From assembly GCA_946402065.1 (NCBI GenBank), contig CAMIVR010000011.1:1-64000 (forward strand): 64,000 nucleotides of DNA. Direction: 5' to 3'. Below, in pieces: positions 9,383 through 20,585 of this stretch. The notes under the pieces were generated by a model, which was given only the letters and a program-made list of their open reading frames with translations, was not told where the DNA came from and did no database searches. The DNA comes from an uncultured Brevibacillus sp. GTDB lineage: Bacteria; Bacillota; Bacilli; Brevibacillales; Brevibacillaceae. The position numbers and the translations under genes are program-made. Numbering within the stretch: position 1 is the stretch's first letter; every line of letters begins with the position of its first letter.

Positions 9383-11048
9383 GAAGATCATGGCGTATCT
9401 CGATGGCGAGCTAACGGAACAGGAACGCAGTCAAATCGACAAGCATCTCGAGGCGTGCAGCAGTTGCCGGGAGGAATTTCAAGCATATGCAGAGGACTGC
9501 CAGGCTTTTGACGAGCTGGCCCAGGTTCCGCTGCTCGCCGGCTCGTTTACACGTGAGGCAATGGCCCACATCGCGGCGGAAAAGCAGAGGCAAAAACCAA
9601 AGAGTTTAGCCGGGAAACTGACGGATCTATTATGGAGGGGAACGATTGTGAAAAAAATTACCGTTGTCGCCGCTGCAGCCGCATTGGCGATTTCGCTTGG
9701 CACGTTTGTGTCACCGACCTTTGCTTCGTACGTCGGCTCGCTCTTGGCAAGCGGAAAGGGTACAGATAATGGGTTAAAGAGTGCGGCTGAACATGGATTG
9801 ACCACGTCTGTGCAAGAAAAAGTCACAGATCAGGGAATCACCTTTGCGGTAAAAGAGGTGTTCGCCGACCCGATGCGGATCGCCGCAGTGTTTGGCTTTG
9901 AGCAGGATGGAAAAGCGATCGATTTTAACAGCATGTACAGGGAGACGCCGGTACATGGAATCTACAAATTTTACGTCACCGACGCTGCCGGCAGCATGGT
10001 GCATGAAGGCGGTTTTGGCCTGGGACAACACGGTTCGGACACGCTGCTGCAAATCGACCTGGAGCGGGAGCTGTACAAGAAAGAACACAACAAGGAGATT
10101 CCCGACAATCTCGTTTTGCATATGGAGATTAGTCAGATCGGCACGACAAAAGGCAAGTGGAATCTCAGCATTCCGGTAGATTTGCAGAAAATGAGAGAAA
10201 AGACTGTAACAGTTCCGATTACCAGCAAATACACGGCCGCGCCTCCCGGGTTGTCGATTGAGCTGAAGCAGGCAGTAAGCGGTGTGAGCGCCACGCAGCT
10301 GTCTTACGAACTCAAGCTGGGCGACGAATTGATGAAAAAGTATCGTGCCGGTGCAGAAGCATTTGAAAAGATTCGGCAAGAAACCGGTCGCTGGTACAAT
10401 TTCACGAGGTACGACATCGGCTACCGCCTTGTCGATGATCAGGGAAAAGAGATAGCGGCGAATCATCTGGAGAATGGGAAAGCATTGAATATGATTGACT
10501 CCCTGAGCAGCGGGCGGGGCAACCCGGATGCCGGAGTATATTCAATGAATGAAGCCTACGACCCGACGGTGGTCAAAAACCATGTTACCTTTGAGCTGAC
10601 CAAGGTGATCTGGAATGAACTGGCCGACTTCTCATTCGCGTTCAAACCGCAAGAAGCAGCCAAGAAGGCGCAAAGCAAAGTGTACAAGGGGAATACCGTT
10701 ACGGTCAAAAAAGTCTCCTACAATCCTGTTGAGAATGAAAATTCCGTGACCGGGTACGACCGCTACAAAGGTGTTGTCCTGGAGGTGGAGGTCGAGCTTG
10801 CCAAAGATGTGGAGCTTCTTGACTCGTGGACTGTGAAAGATGAAACGGGAAAACGCTATGAAGCACAAACATGGTTTACAGACGAGATGGTCACAAGGAA
10901 TAAAGCAGGGAATAAAAAAATCAGGCTATGGATTACTGCGGATAAATGGAGTAAAATCCCGAAAACAATCACGCTGGAAGCCCATCGGATGGTCCTGCAA
11001 AATTCCAACGTCAACTGGAAAGTACCGATCAAGCTAAGCGAACAATAA
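9363..11048 (+). CDS. Anti-sigma factor, zinc-finger (HC2) plus DUF4179-like extracellular domain
   Basis: 'MKCLTFEKIMAYLDGELTEQERSQIDKHLEACSSCREEFQ' CX-C zinc-finger, one TM segment, large extracytoplasmic region; 20-nt overlap with sigma gene. Confidence 0.85.
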   Translation: MKCLTFEKIMAYLDGELTEQERSQIDKHLEACSSCREEFQAYAEDCQAFDELAQVPLLAGSFTREAMAHIAAEKQRQKPKSLAGKLTDLLWRGTIVKKITVVAAAAALAISLGTFVSPTFASYVGSLLASGKGTDNGLKSAAEHGLTTSVQEKVTDQGITFAVKEVFADPMRIAAVFGFEQDGKAIDFNSMYRETPVHGIYKFYVTDAAGSMVHEGGFGLGQHGSDTLLQIDLERELYKKEHNKEIPDNLVLHMEISQIGTTKGKWNLSIPVDLQKMREKTVTVPITSKYTAAPPGLSIELKQAVSGVSATQLSYELKLGDELMKKYRAGAEAFEKIRQETGRWYNFTRYDIGYRLVDDQGKEIAANHLENGKALNMIDSLSSGRGNPDAGVYSMNEAYDPTVVKNHVTFELTKVIWNELADFSFAFKPQEAAKKAQSKVYKGNTVTVKKVSYNPVENENSVTGYDRYKGVVLEVEVELAKDVELLDSWTVKDETGKRYEAQTWFTDEMVTRNKAGNKKIRLWITADKWSKIPKTITLEAHRMVLQNSNVNWKVPIKLSEQ

Positions 11049-11061
11049 CGAGCAAGCAAGC

Positions 11062-11090
11062 GACACCGCCCCGACTGTCAGGGCGGTGTC
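11062..11090. terminator. Inverted repeat between convergent genes, probable terminator
   Basis: GACACCGCCC...GGGCGGTGTC between anti-sigma (+) and ytpI-like (-); no strong U-tract. Confidence 0.5.
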
Positions 11091-11104
11091 GTGCTGTGTT
11101 CGAA

Positions 11105-11416
11105 CTAGCCGTTTTGATTTCTGGTCGCCAGCCATTCCCGGCGAAAACGCAAATAATTCCGCGTCCCAAACAACACGTTGGTCAAACCGACGAACAGCAG
11201 GATGAGGGCGACGACAATCCGCACCGTGGTCAAATCTTCAAACGTAAACTGGTTAATGCCCAAGAGCGTGAGAACAAAGCCGAGGGACACGTTCATTTTC
11301 CCCAAGGTCATGCGCGAGGCAAGCGGATGCATGCCGCGCTGACGTGCTGTAATGCTAAAGTAAACCGACAGAATCAGGGCAGCGGCCATACCGGTAAGAA
11401 AAAACGGGTACCACAA
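11105..11416 (-). CDS. ytpI: YtpI-like membrane protein
   Basis: 103 aa, three TM segments, divergent from dnaE. Confidence 0.65.
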   Translation of the reverse strand: MWYPFFLTGMAAALILSVYFSITARQRGMHPLASRMTLGKMNVSLGFVLTLLGINQFTFEDLTTVRIVVALILLFVGLTNVLFGTRNYLRFRREWLATRNQNG

Positions 11417-11594
11417 AGGGAATCATCCTCTCATCAGCATTTCACTTCCCCCATCCTACTAGAGTTGGTTCTGGTTCGTCAAACGCGCTGTCATTGCCGA
11501 AACGAAGGATTTCCTCTCACTTGAAGCGATAGAGTATAATAGGTCACATGAGCATTAACAGAAACGAATTCGTGACTTATGAGGAGGGAGACTG

Positions 11595-14500
11595 TTGAGC
11601 ACTTCCTTCGTCCACTTACATGTGCATACGGAGTACAGCCTGCTGGATGCGACGGCGAGAATCGATGCTCTCGTCGCCAGGGCCAAAGAGCTGGGGATGA
11701 ACGCATTGGCGATGACCGACCACGCCAATCTCTATGCGGCTGTGCCGTTTTACAAAGCGTGCAGGCAGGCCGGCATCAAGCCGATTATCGGCATGGAAGC
11801 CTATTTGATCGACGGCGACGTCAACGAACGGCTGCCGCGCAACCAGGCAAAAGCGCCGTACCATGTGATCCTGCTGGCAGAAAACGAGCGAGGCTACCGG
11901 AATTTGCTCAAGCTCAGCACATTGGCCCAAACCGAAGGGTATCACGTGCTGCCGCGCATCAATAAAGCGATGCTCAGACAGCATCACGACGGTTTGATCG
12001 CCATAAGCGACAGCCGCAAGGGCGAAGTGATCACCCTGCTATTGGCCGATGAGTGGCAGCGGGCAAAGGAGGCTGCGCGTTGGTACGAGAGCGTGTTTGG
12101 CGCGGGCCGTTTCTATCTGGAGCTGCAGGAGCATGGGCTTGCGAGCGAACGGCGGGAAAATCAGCTGCTGCTCAAACTCCATCAGGAGCTGGGCATACCG
12201 GTCGTGGCGACCAACAACGTCCACTACGTCAACAAGGCAGATGCTGCCTTGCACGATATACTGCTGGCCATCGGCGAAGGCAAAACGGTGGACGAGCGGG
12301 AACGCGTCCGCTACGAACCGGAAGAATACTACCTGAAGAGCGGGGAGGAGATGTCCCGTCTGTTTGCCCATGTCCCGGAGGCTGTCGCCAACACCGTGAA
12401 CATTGCCGAACGATGCCGGGTGGAGCTCGCCTTCGATCGACATATTTTGCCGCGATTCCCGCTGCCGGCAGGCGTTGACGCCGCCGCGTACTTGCAGCAG
12501 CTCTGCGAACAAGGCTGCCGGATGCGCTACGGTGAGCTGACGCCTGCCATCCGCGAGCGTTTGCAGCATGAGCTGGCGATCATCACGTCGACAGGCTTCA
12601 CCCACTACTTTTTGATCGTCTGGGACTTTATGCGGTATGCGCACGAGCAGGGCATACCTACCGGACCGGGACGCGGCTCGGCTGCGGGCAGTCTCGTCGC
12701 ATATGCTTTGCGCATCACCAACGTCGATCCGCTGCGCTTCAACCTGCTGTTTGAACGGTTCCTCAACCCGGAGCGGGTTACCATGCCGGATATCGACATC
12801 GATTTTTCCGTTGAGCGCAGAGACGAAGTGATTCGCTATGTGGCCGACAAGTACGGACACGATCACGTGGCCCAGATTATCACGTTTGGAACGATGGCGG
12901 CACGGGCGGCGATTCGCGACGTTGGCCGCTCACTCGGACTGTCGCTCGGGATCATTGACCGAGTCGCCAAAATGATCCAGCACGCCCCGGGCATGACGAT
13001 CGACAAAGCGATGGGACTCAATCCGGACATCGCCAAGCTGGCGGAGCAAAACCGCGACGTCGCGCGCCTGCTCACGATTGCCAAAGGGCTGGAAGGACTG
13101 CCCCGCCACGCCTCTACACACGCTGCCGGAGTCGTCATCTCCCGCGATCCGTTGACCGAGTACGTACCGCTGCAGACGGGCAGCGAGGGGTTGGCCCTGA
13201 CCCAGTATCCGATGGAAGTGCTGGAGGAAGTGGGTTTGCTGAAAATGGACTTCCTCGGCCTGCGTAACCTGACGATCATTCAGGAGACGCTGCGCCACCT
13301 GGCAGAGCAAGGCGTGCAGCTTGACCTCGATCGGCTTCCGCCAGATGACGAGAAGACCTTCCGCATGCTCAGCCGCGGCGATACGACGGGGATTTTTCAG
13401 CTCGAGTCAAGCGGCATGCGCAATGTCTTGCGCGAGCTGAAGCCAACCAGCCTGGACGACGTCATCGCGGTGGTGGCACTGTACCGCCCGGGCCCGATGG
13501 AGATCATTCCGCAGTACATCCAGGCCAAGCACGGAACATCCAAGGTGCAATACCCGCACCCCGATCTTGAACCGATTTTGCGCGAGACGCACGGCTACAT
13601 GATTTACCAGGAGCAAATCATGCAAATTTCCTCGAAAATGGCCGGCTTCTCGTTGGGCGAAGCAGACATTCTGCGGCGGGCTGTCGGCAAGAAAAAGCGC
13701 GAGCTGCTGGCCGAGCAGCGGGAAAAATTCGTCGCCGGCAGCATCCGCCAAGGCTACGATGAAAAGCTGGCCAACGACATTTACGATTTGATTGTACGCT
13801 TTGCCGATTACGGCTTTAACAAGGCGCATTCCGTCGCCTATGCCATGATCGCCTACCAGATGGCCTATCTGAAGGCCAACTATCCGCTCGCTTTTATGGC
13901 AGCCCTGCTGTCGCTGTCCATCGGCAGCCAGGGGAAAATTGCGGAGTACGTCGAGGAGGCCAAACGGCTGCGGGTGACACTCCTGCCGCCTGACGTCAAT
14001 AGGAGTATGTCGAGCTTCACACTGGAGGCAGATGCGATCCGCTTCGGCCTGGCTGCGATCAAAAATGTCGGCTACGGCGCGATCGAACAGATTGTCAGCG
14101 AGCGCCGCCGCCAGCCGTATCGCGATCTGTTTGATTTTTGCTCGCGCGTAGACGGGCGGCTGGTGAACCGGCGCGTCATCGAATCGCTGATTCTGGCCGG
14201 GGCGCTGGAGTCGCTGCCCGGTCATCGCGCCCAGCAGCTCGTGCTGCTCGATGAAGCGCTGGGCAAAGCGGCTGGGCGCAAGCAGGAGCGGGATGCCAAC
14301 CAGCTCAATCTCTTTGCCGTCGATGATCACGACAGAGTCGGACGGCTGGCAGACGATACTCCTGCTCCCGAAAGCTATCCGGAGGTACCTGCGTTCACGC
14401 AGATGCAGCTGTTAAAAGAGGAGCGGGACCTGCTCGGCGTCTATCTTTCGGGACACCCGCTGGACGCGTACGCCCATATCTTTCTGCGCCCGGAAATCCG

Positions 14501-15056
14501 CGGGATCAATACGCTCCCGGAAGCGGCCAAAGAACCGTCGGTGAAAGTCGCCGGGATGCTGCTGGAAGTCAAGCGGATACAGACCAGGAAAGGCGATCCG
14601 ATGGCCTTTCTGACGATTGAGGACAAGGCAGGGATCAGCGAAGTGATCGCGTTTCCGCAAGTGTTTGCCAAATATGCCGAGCTCTTGCATAAGGAGAGTC
14701 TGGTCGTCGTGGAAGGCCGCGTCGACGTGCAGGAGGACAGCGCCAAGCTGATTGCCGCCCGCTTCTGGGACATAAAGCAGCTGCCCAAACCGCCGCAGGC
14801 GGGAGAGCAGGTGGTGTTTATCCGCATTTCGGCACAGCAGGAGCACGATTCGACACTGAATAAATTGCGGCAATTGCTTGTCGAAAAAAGAGGAACGATT
14901 TCTGTGGTGCTCTACTACGAGCGCAAAAAACAGTCGATCCGCTTGCCGGACACCCTTCGCGTATCGCCGGACGCACGCTTTTTGGAGCTAGCGCGAGATA
15001 TTGTGGGAGATAGCAGTGTAATCATGAAAGAAATGCCAATAAACTGGGGAGGATGA
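11595..15056 (+). CDS. dnaE: DNA polymerase III subunit alpha (DnaE type)
   Basis: 1153 aa, PHP domain 'FVHLHVHTEYSLLDATARI', 'PDIDIDFSVERRDEVI', OB domain near the end. Confidence 0.97.
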   Translation: MSTSFVHLHVHTEYSLLDATARIDALVARAKELGMNALAMTDHANLYAAVPFYKACRQAGIKPIIGMEAYLIDGDVNERLPRNQAKAPYHVILLAENERGYRNLLKLSTLAQTEGYHVLPRINKAMLRQHHDGLIAISDSRKGEVITLLLADEWQRAKEAARWYESVFGAGRFYLELQEHGLASERRENQLLLKLHQELGIPVVATNNVHYVNKADAALHDILLAIGEGKTVDERERVRYEPEEYYLKSGEEMSRLFAHVPEAVANTVNIAERCRVELAFDRHILPRFPLPAGVDAAAYLQQLCEQGCRMRYGELTPAIRERLQHELAIITSTGFTHYFLIVWDFMRYAHEQGIPTGPGRGSAAGSLVAYALRITNVDPLRFNLLFERFLNPERVTMPDIDIDFSVERRDEVIRYVADKYGHDHVAQIITFGTMAARAAIRDVGRSLGLSLGIIDRVAKMIQHAPGMTIDKAMGLNPDIAKLAEQNRDVARLLTIAKGLEGLPRHASTHAAGVVISRDPLTEYVPLQTGSEGLALTQYPMEVLEEVGLLKMDFLGLRNLTIIQETLRHLAEQGVQLDLDRLPPDDEKTFRMLSRGDTTGIFQLESSGMRNVLRELKPTSLDDVIAVVALYRPGPMEIIPQYIQAKHGTSKVQYPHPDLEPILRETHGYMIYQEQIMQISSKMAGFSLGEADILRRAVGKKKRELLAEQREKFVAGSIRQGYDEKLANDIYDLIVRFADYGFNKAHSVAYAMIAYQMAYLKANYPLAFMAALLSLSIGSQGKIAEYVEEAKRLRVTLLPPDVNRSMSSFTLEADAIRFGLAAIKNVGYGAIEQIVSERRRQPYRDLFDFCSRVDGRLVNRRVIESLILAGALESLPGHRAQQLVLLDEALGKAAGRKQERDANQLNLFAVDDHDRVGRLADDTPAPESYPEVPAFTQMQLLKEERDLLGVYLSGHPLDAYAHIFLRPEIRGINTLPEAAKEPSVKVAGMLLEVKRIQTRKGDPMAFLTIEDKAGISEVIAFPQVFAKYAELLHKESLVVVEGRVDVQEDSAKLIAARFWDIKQLPKPPQAGEQVVFIRISAQQEHDSTLNKLRQLLVEKRGTISVVLYYERKKQSIRLPDTLRVSPDARFLELARDIVGDSSVIMKEMPINWGG

Positions 15057-15183
15057 TCGAGGTCCTCTCTTTTTCGCTGTTTTCGGCAGGTTTACAGATG
15101 GAGACGATTTGATATAATGAGTACATGGTTTCAAAAGTGGTCTGACCACTTCAAGAGAAAGCAAGCTCATAGGTGAGAATGGA

Positions 15184-16437
15184 GTGATTTCGTTGTCTAA
15201 ATTGCGAGAAGAGGCACTAGAACTGCATAAAACAAGCCAAGGTAAACTGGAAACAGTCGGCAAGGTACCATTGCGCAACGCATACGATTTGAGCCTGGCA
15301 TACTCACCAGGGGTTGCGGAACCGTGCAAGGATATATTCGACGACCAGTCGAAAGTATATGATTACACGATGAAGGGCAATCTTGTGGCAGTCGTCAGCG
15401 ATGGCACGGCCGTCCTCGGCTTGGGCAACATCGGACCGGAAGCGGCAATGCCGGTTATGGAGGGAAAAGCTGTCCTGTTCAAGTCGTTTGCCGGCGTGGA
15501 CGCGTTCCCGATCTGCCTCGGAACGAATGACATCGATAAAATCGTCGAGACGGTCAGGCTGCTCGAACCGACGTTTGGCGGCGTCAACCTGGAAGATATC
15601 GCCGCACCGGCGTGCTTTGAAATCGAAGAGCGGCTGAAAAAAGAGTGCAACATTCCCATTTTCCACGACGATCAGCACGGAACGGCAATCGTTACGGCAG
15701 CAGGTCTGATCAACGCACTCAAAGTCGTTGACAAGCCGCTGGAAGACATCCGCGTCGTCGCGAACGGAGCAGGTGCCGCCGGTATCGCCATCATCAAATT
15801 GCTGCTCAGCATGGGTGTCAAGGAAGTGATCATGTGCGATACGAAAGGCATCGTGTACGAAGGCCGCCCGTACGGCATGAATGCGACCAAGGAAGAGATG
15901 GCGAAAATCACCAACCGCAGCAAGCTGCAAGGGGAGCTGGCTGATGCGATGAAGGGCGCGGATGTGTTCATCGGTGTCTCGGTTGCAGGTGCAGTCACAC
16001 CAGAGATGATCCATACGATGAACCGCGACGCGATCATTTTTGCGATGGCCAACCCGGTTCCGGAAATCATGCCTGATCTGGCGAAGGAAGCCGGCGCTGC
16101 TGTCATCGGCACAGGCCGCTCGGACTACCCGAACCAGGTCAACAACGTACTGGCATTCCCGGGTATTTTCCGCGGGGCGCTCGATACGCATGCGAGCGAG
16201 ATCAACGAAGCGATGAAGCTGGCTGCTGTATACGCCATCGCCGACCTGATCAGCGATGAAGAGCGTTCGGCTGACAAAGTCATCCCGGCGCCGTTCGATC
16301 CGCGCGTGGCTCCACACGTAGCTGCGGCTGTAGCGAAAGCAGCGATGGAGACCGGTGTCGCTAGAAAAACCGTCGACCCTGAAGACGTGAAGCAAAAAAC
16401 GCTCCGCCTCACCTCTATCGGCGCACCAAAGGCGTAA
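15184..16437 (+). CDS. NAD(P)-dependent malic enzyme
   Basis: '[14 protein letters not shown]', '[20 protein letters not shown]'. Confidence 0.95.
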   Translation: MISLSKLREEALELHKTSQGKLETVGKVPLRNAYDLSLAYSPGVAEPCKDIFDDQSKVYDYTMKGNLVAVVSDGTAVLGLGNIGPEAAMPVMEGKAVLFKSFAGVDAFPICLGTNDIDKIVETVRLLEPTFGGVNLEDIAAPACFEIEERLKKECNIPIFHDDQHGTAIVTAAGLINALKVVDKPLEDIRVVANGAGAAGIAIIKLLLSMGVKEVIMCDTKGIVYEGRPYGMNATKEEMAKITNRSKLQGELADAMKGADVFIGVSVAGAVTPEMIHTMNRDAIIFAMANPVPEIMPDLAKEAGAAVIGTGRSDYPNQVNNVLAFPGIFRGALDTHASEINEAMKLAAVYAIADLISDEERSADKVIPAPFDPRVAPHVAAAVAKAAMETGVARKTVDPEDVKQKTLRLTSIGAPKA

Positions 16438-16479
16438 GCGATCGGTGTTTGGCGTTCACCGCAAGAGAGGAGAATAGAA

Positions 16480-17151
16480 GTGCTGGACTCTTCAACAGAG
16501 CGGAAAGTTTACGAAGGAATCCTCTTGGAACTTCACGATATCGTACAGCAGAACAACCTGCGCCCAGGGGACAAATTGCCCTCGGAGCGGGAGTTGTCGG
16601 AGAAGCTGAACGCAGGCAGATCTTCCGTACGTGAAGCGCTGCGCGCGCTTGAGCTGCTCGGCCTGATCGAAACGAGGCGCGGCGAAGGGACGTTTTTAAA
16701 GAGCTATCGGCATAATCGCCTGATTGATATTCTCGGCTTGTTTATCTTACGGGATTACAAAACGAAAAAAGACTTGGTAGAAATGCGTAAAATTCTTGAA
16801 ATCGATGCCGTTCGACTAGCATGCAAGCGCGCCACCAGCAAGCATTTTGAAGAGATGGAGCGAATCCTTGACGCTGCCAAAGAGCGAATCGACATGGGCG
16901 AAATTCCGACAGAAGAAGATTACCAATTTCACCGTGTCATCTGCCGTTCCAGCCGCAATTCCATTCTGCACCGGATCTGGACGCCGCTCGTCGAATACAG
17001 CGGAAGCGTCCGAAACGAATCGCTGGCACGTGAAGGACGGGCCCGGACAGCACTGGAAGAGCATCGCGCCATCATGGAAGCGATCAAGGCCGGAGACGAA
17101 GCGGTAGCCGTAGAGCGAATGCTCGGTCACTTGGAAAATAGTAAACTATGA
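16480..17151 (+). CDS. FadR/GntR family transcriptional regulator (FCD domain)
   Basis: 'LRPGDKLPSERELSEKLNAGRSSVREALRALELLGLIETRRGEGTFL'. Confidence 0.9.
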   Translation: MLDSSTERKVYEGILLELHDIVQQNNLRPGDKLPSERELSEKLNAGRSSVREALRALELLGLIETRRGEGTFLKSYRHNRLIDILGLFILRDYKTKKDLVEMRKILEIDAVRLACKRATSKHFEEMERILDAAKERIDMGEIPTEEDYQFHRVICRSSRNSILHRIWTPLVEYSGSVRNESLAREGRARTALEEHRAIMEAIKAGDEAVAVERMLGHLENSKL

Positions 17152-17162
17152 GTTTGCGGCGA

Positions 17163-17194
17163 TAATCTGCACTGTGTTATGATGTTGCAGATTA
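17163..17194 (+). promoter_or_regulatory. Candidate promoter with overlapping inverted repeat upstream of the accDA operon
   Basis: TAATCTGCA (17163-17171) / TGCAGATTA (17186-17194) flank an extended -10 (TGtTATGAT, 17175-17183); -35-like TTGCGG at 17154-17159, 18-nt spacer. Confidence 0.5.
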
Positions 17195-17232
17195 CATAAT
17201 GTTACTGGGGGATTAAGGAGGAAGTCATCATC

Positions 17233-17415
17233 ATGTGGACGGTCATCTACATTGCTCCTAGCGCCAAAATCGCCGAACGAATACAACATCGATTGACAGA
17301 TGAAGGATTCCTGGTGAAAGTACGTGAGGCGAGAGTGTCAAAGCAATATGAAATTCTTGTGCCTGAGAGTGAACTTCAGGAAATCCAGGAGGTACTCAGC
17401 ACGATCCTTCACTGA
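17233..17415 (+). CDS. Conserved-looking small protein (60 aa) upstream of accD
   Basis: Good RBS AAGGAGG, compact ORF between regulator and accD. Confidence 0.65.
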   Translation: MWTVIYIAPSAKIAERIQHRLTDEGFLVKVREARVSKQYEILVPESELQEIQEVLSTILH

Positions 17416-17436
17416 ACCAGATTGTGAGGTGTAACG

Positions 17437-18330
17437 GTGCTTAAAGATCTATTTGGGAAAAAGCGCAAATTCGCTACGGTTCCCGTACATCCAATAAACC
17501 GCTCAGATGCGGCGACACCTTCCCTGGAACCGAAAGAAGTCCCGGAAGGTTTGATGAATAAATGCCCGCATTGCGGGACGATCCACTATTCCAAAGACCT
17601 GGAGAAAAATCTCCGGGTCTGCAAAGGGTGTAACCATCACTTCCCCCTATCCGCTTTTGAGCGAGTGCAAACCGTGCTGGATGACGGCGTGCTGACGGAA
17701 GAGTTTGACGTCGGCATGACGACGTCAGATCCGCTCGGCTTTCCGGGTTATCTGGAAAAGCTGGAGAAGGATAAAGAACTGACCGGCATGAATGAAGCGG
17801 TGCTGACGGGAGAAGGCAAGCTGGGTGGACAGCGGGTTGTCATCGGTGTGATGGATTCACGTTTTCGCATGGGCAGCATGGGCTCGGTTGTCGGTGAAAA
17901 AATCACCCGGGCCATCGAGCAAGCGATCCGTCGCCGCCTGCCGCTGATTCTGTTTTGCGCTTCTGGTGGAGCACGGATGCAGGAGGGCGTACTCAGCCTG
18001 ATGCAGATGGCCAAGACGAGCGCGGCTCTCGCCGAGCATAACCGTCAGCGGCTGCTGTACATTTCCGTGCTGACGGACCCGACGACAGGCGGCGTTTCTG
18101 CCAGCTTTGCCTCCCTTGGCGACTACAATATTGCCGAGCCGGGAGCATTGATCGGCTTTGCCGGCCGGCGCGTTATTGAACAGACCATTCGCCAAGAGCT
18201 GCCGAAAGACTTTCAGACGGCTGAGTTCCTGCTCAAACATGGCCAGCTCGACATGGTTGTGCATCGCAAGGATTTGCGCGATATGCTCAGCAAAATCGTC
18301 GAGATGCACGCAGTGCAGGAAGGAGTGTAA
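17437..18330 (+). CDS. accD: Acetyl-CoA carboxylase carboxyltransferase subunit beta
   Basis: Zinc ribbon '[26 protein letters not shown]', 'SGGARMQEG'. Confidence 0.97.
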   Translation: MLKDLFGKKRKFATVPVHPINRSDAATPSLEPKEVPEGLMNKCPHCGTIHYSKDLEKNLRVCKGCNHHFPLSAFERVQTVLDDGVLTEEFDVGMTTSDPLGFPGYLEKLEKDKELTGMNEAVLTGEGKLGGQRVVIGVMDSRFRMGSMGSVVGEKITRAIEQAIRRRLPLILFCASGGARMQEGVLSLMQMAKTSAALAEHNRQRLLYISVLTDPTTGGVSASFASLGDYNIAEPGALIGFAGRRVIEQTIRQELPKDFQTAEFLLKHGQLDMVVHRKDLRDMLSKIVEMHAVQEGV

Positions 18331-18333
18331 GCA

Positions 18334-19290
18334 ATGGCGGGAGAGTTACCATTTGAAAAACCGCTTGTCGAACTGCAGGAGAAGATTAAAGAGCTGCGCA
18401 AGTTCACCGAGGAAAAAGGCATCGACTTTTCCGAGGAAATCGTGCGTCTCGAGCAAAAGGCAAAGGATTTGGCCGAGCAGATTTACGGCCAGTTGACGCC
18501 CTGGCAGCGCGTGCAAATCGCCCGCCATCCGGAACGGCCGACAACGCTCGATTTTATCCAGCATATTTTCACTGATTTTATCGAGGTGCACGGCGATCGT
18601 TACTACGGCGATGATCCGGCTATAGTTGCAGGGATTGCCAAATTGAACGGACGGCCTGTTACCGTCATCGGCAATCAAAAGGGCAAGGACACGAAGGACA
18701 ACATCCGGCGGAACTTCGGCAGTGCCCACCCGGAAGGCTATCGCAAGGCGCTGCGCGTTATGCAGCAGGCGGATAAATTCCGGCGCCCGATCATCTGTTT
18801 TATCAACACATCCGGAGCGTATCCGGGAAAAACAGCGGAAGAGCGCGGACAAAGTGAAGCGATTGCCCGTAACTTGAGGGAAATGGCTGGTTTTGGCGTG
18901 CCGATCGTCTGTGTCGTGATCGGCGAGGGCGGCAGCGGCGGCGCCTTGGCGATCAGCGTCGGCAACCGCATCTACATGCTGGAAAACTCGACGTACTCCG
19001 TCATTTCACCCGAAGCGGGTGCTGCTATCTTGTGGAAGGACTCCAGCTTGGGGATGCGTGCAGCGGAAACGATGAAAATTACTGCTCCCGACCTGCTTTC
19101 CCTGGGCGTTATTGACGATATTATTGAGGAACCGTTTGGCGGTGCACATAAAGATGTAGTTATGCAGGCGGAATTAGTAAAACAAAAGCTGGAAGAAGCA
19201 CTGGTACAGATGGAGGGCATGAGCCCGGAAGAACTGATACAGGATCGTTATACGAAATTTAAAGCAATTGGCGAATACACCTCCCTCTGA
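18334..19290 (+). CDS. accA: Acetyl-CoA carboxylase carboxyltransferase subunit alpha
   Basis: '[26 protein letters not shown]', '[11 protein letters not shown]'. Confidence 0.97.
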   Translation: MAGELPFEKPLVELQEKIKELRKFTEEKGIDFSEEIVRLEQKAKDLAEQIYGQLTPWQRVQIARHPERPTTLDFIQHIFTDFIEVHGDRYYGDDPAIVAGIAKLNGRPVTVIGNQKGKDTKDNIRRNFGSAHPEGYRKALRVMQQADKFRRPIICFINTSGAYPGKTAEERGQSEAIARNLREMAGFGVPIVCVVIGEGGSGGALAISVGNRIYMLENSTYSVISPEAGAAILWKDSSLGMRAAETMKITAPDLLSLGVIDDIIEEPFGGAHKDVVMQAELVKQKLEEALVQMEGMSPEELIQDRYTKFKAIGEYTSL

Positions 19291-19306
19291 AACGAGGGAG
19301 TTTTTT
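19281..19306 (+). terminator. Rho-independent terminator overlapping the accA stop codon
   Basis: CTCCCTC-TGAAACG-AGGGAG followed by TTTTTT; left arm is coding (last codons of accA). Confidence 0.8.
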
Positions 19307-19415
19307 GTGCTTTTTTCGTTGGGCAAAATCTGCTACAATCGTACACGTATCAGGCTCGGTAGTGATGGAGGAATGCACTGGAAAAAGTATGTCACATATT
19401 TTTCGAAGAGTATAA

Positions 19416-20483
<1,068 letters not shown>

Positions 20484-20585
20484 CAGTCGAGCGAAAGCAC
20501 CCCACCCGTCATTGTCGGCGGACGGGGGCAAAGCCCGGTAAAGGAATTGCATCTATAGTCATCGCAATGTTGAGGAGGGACTTCT

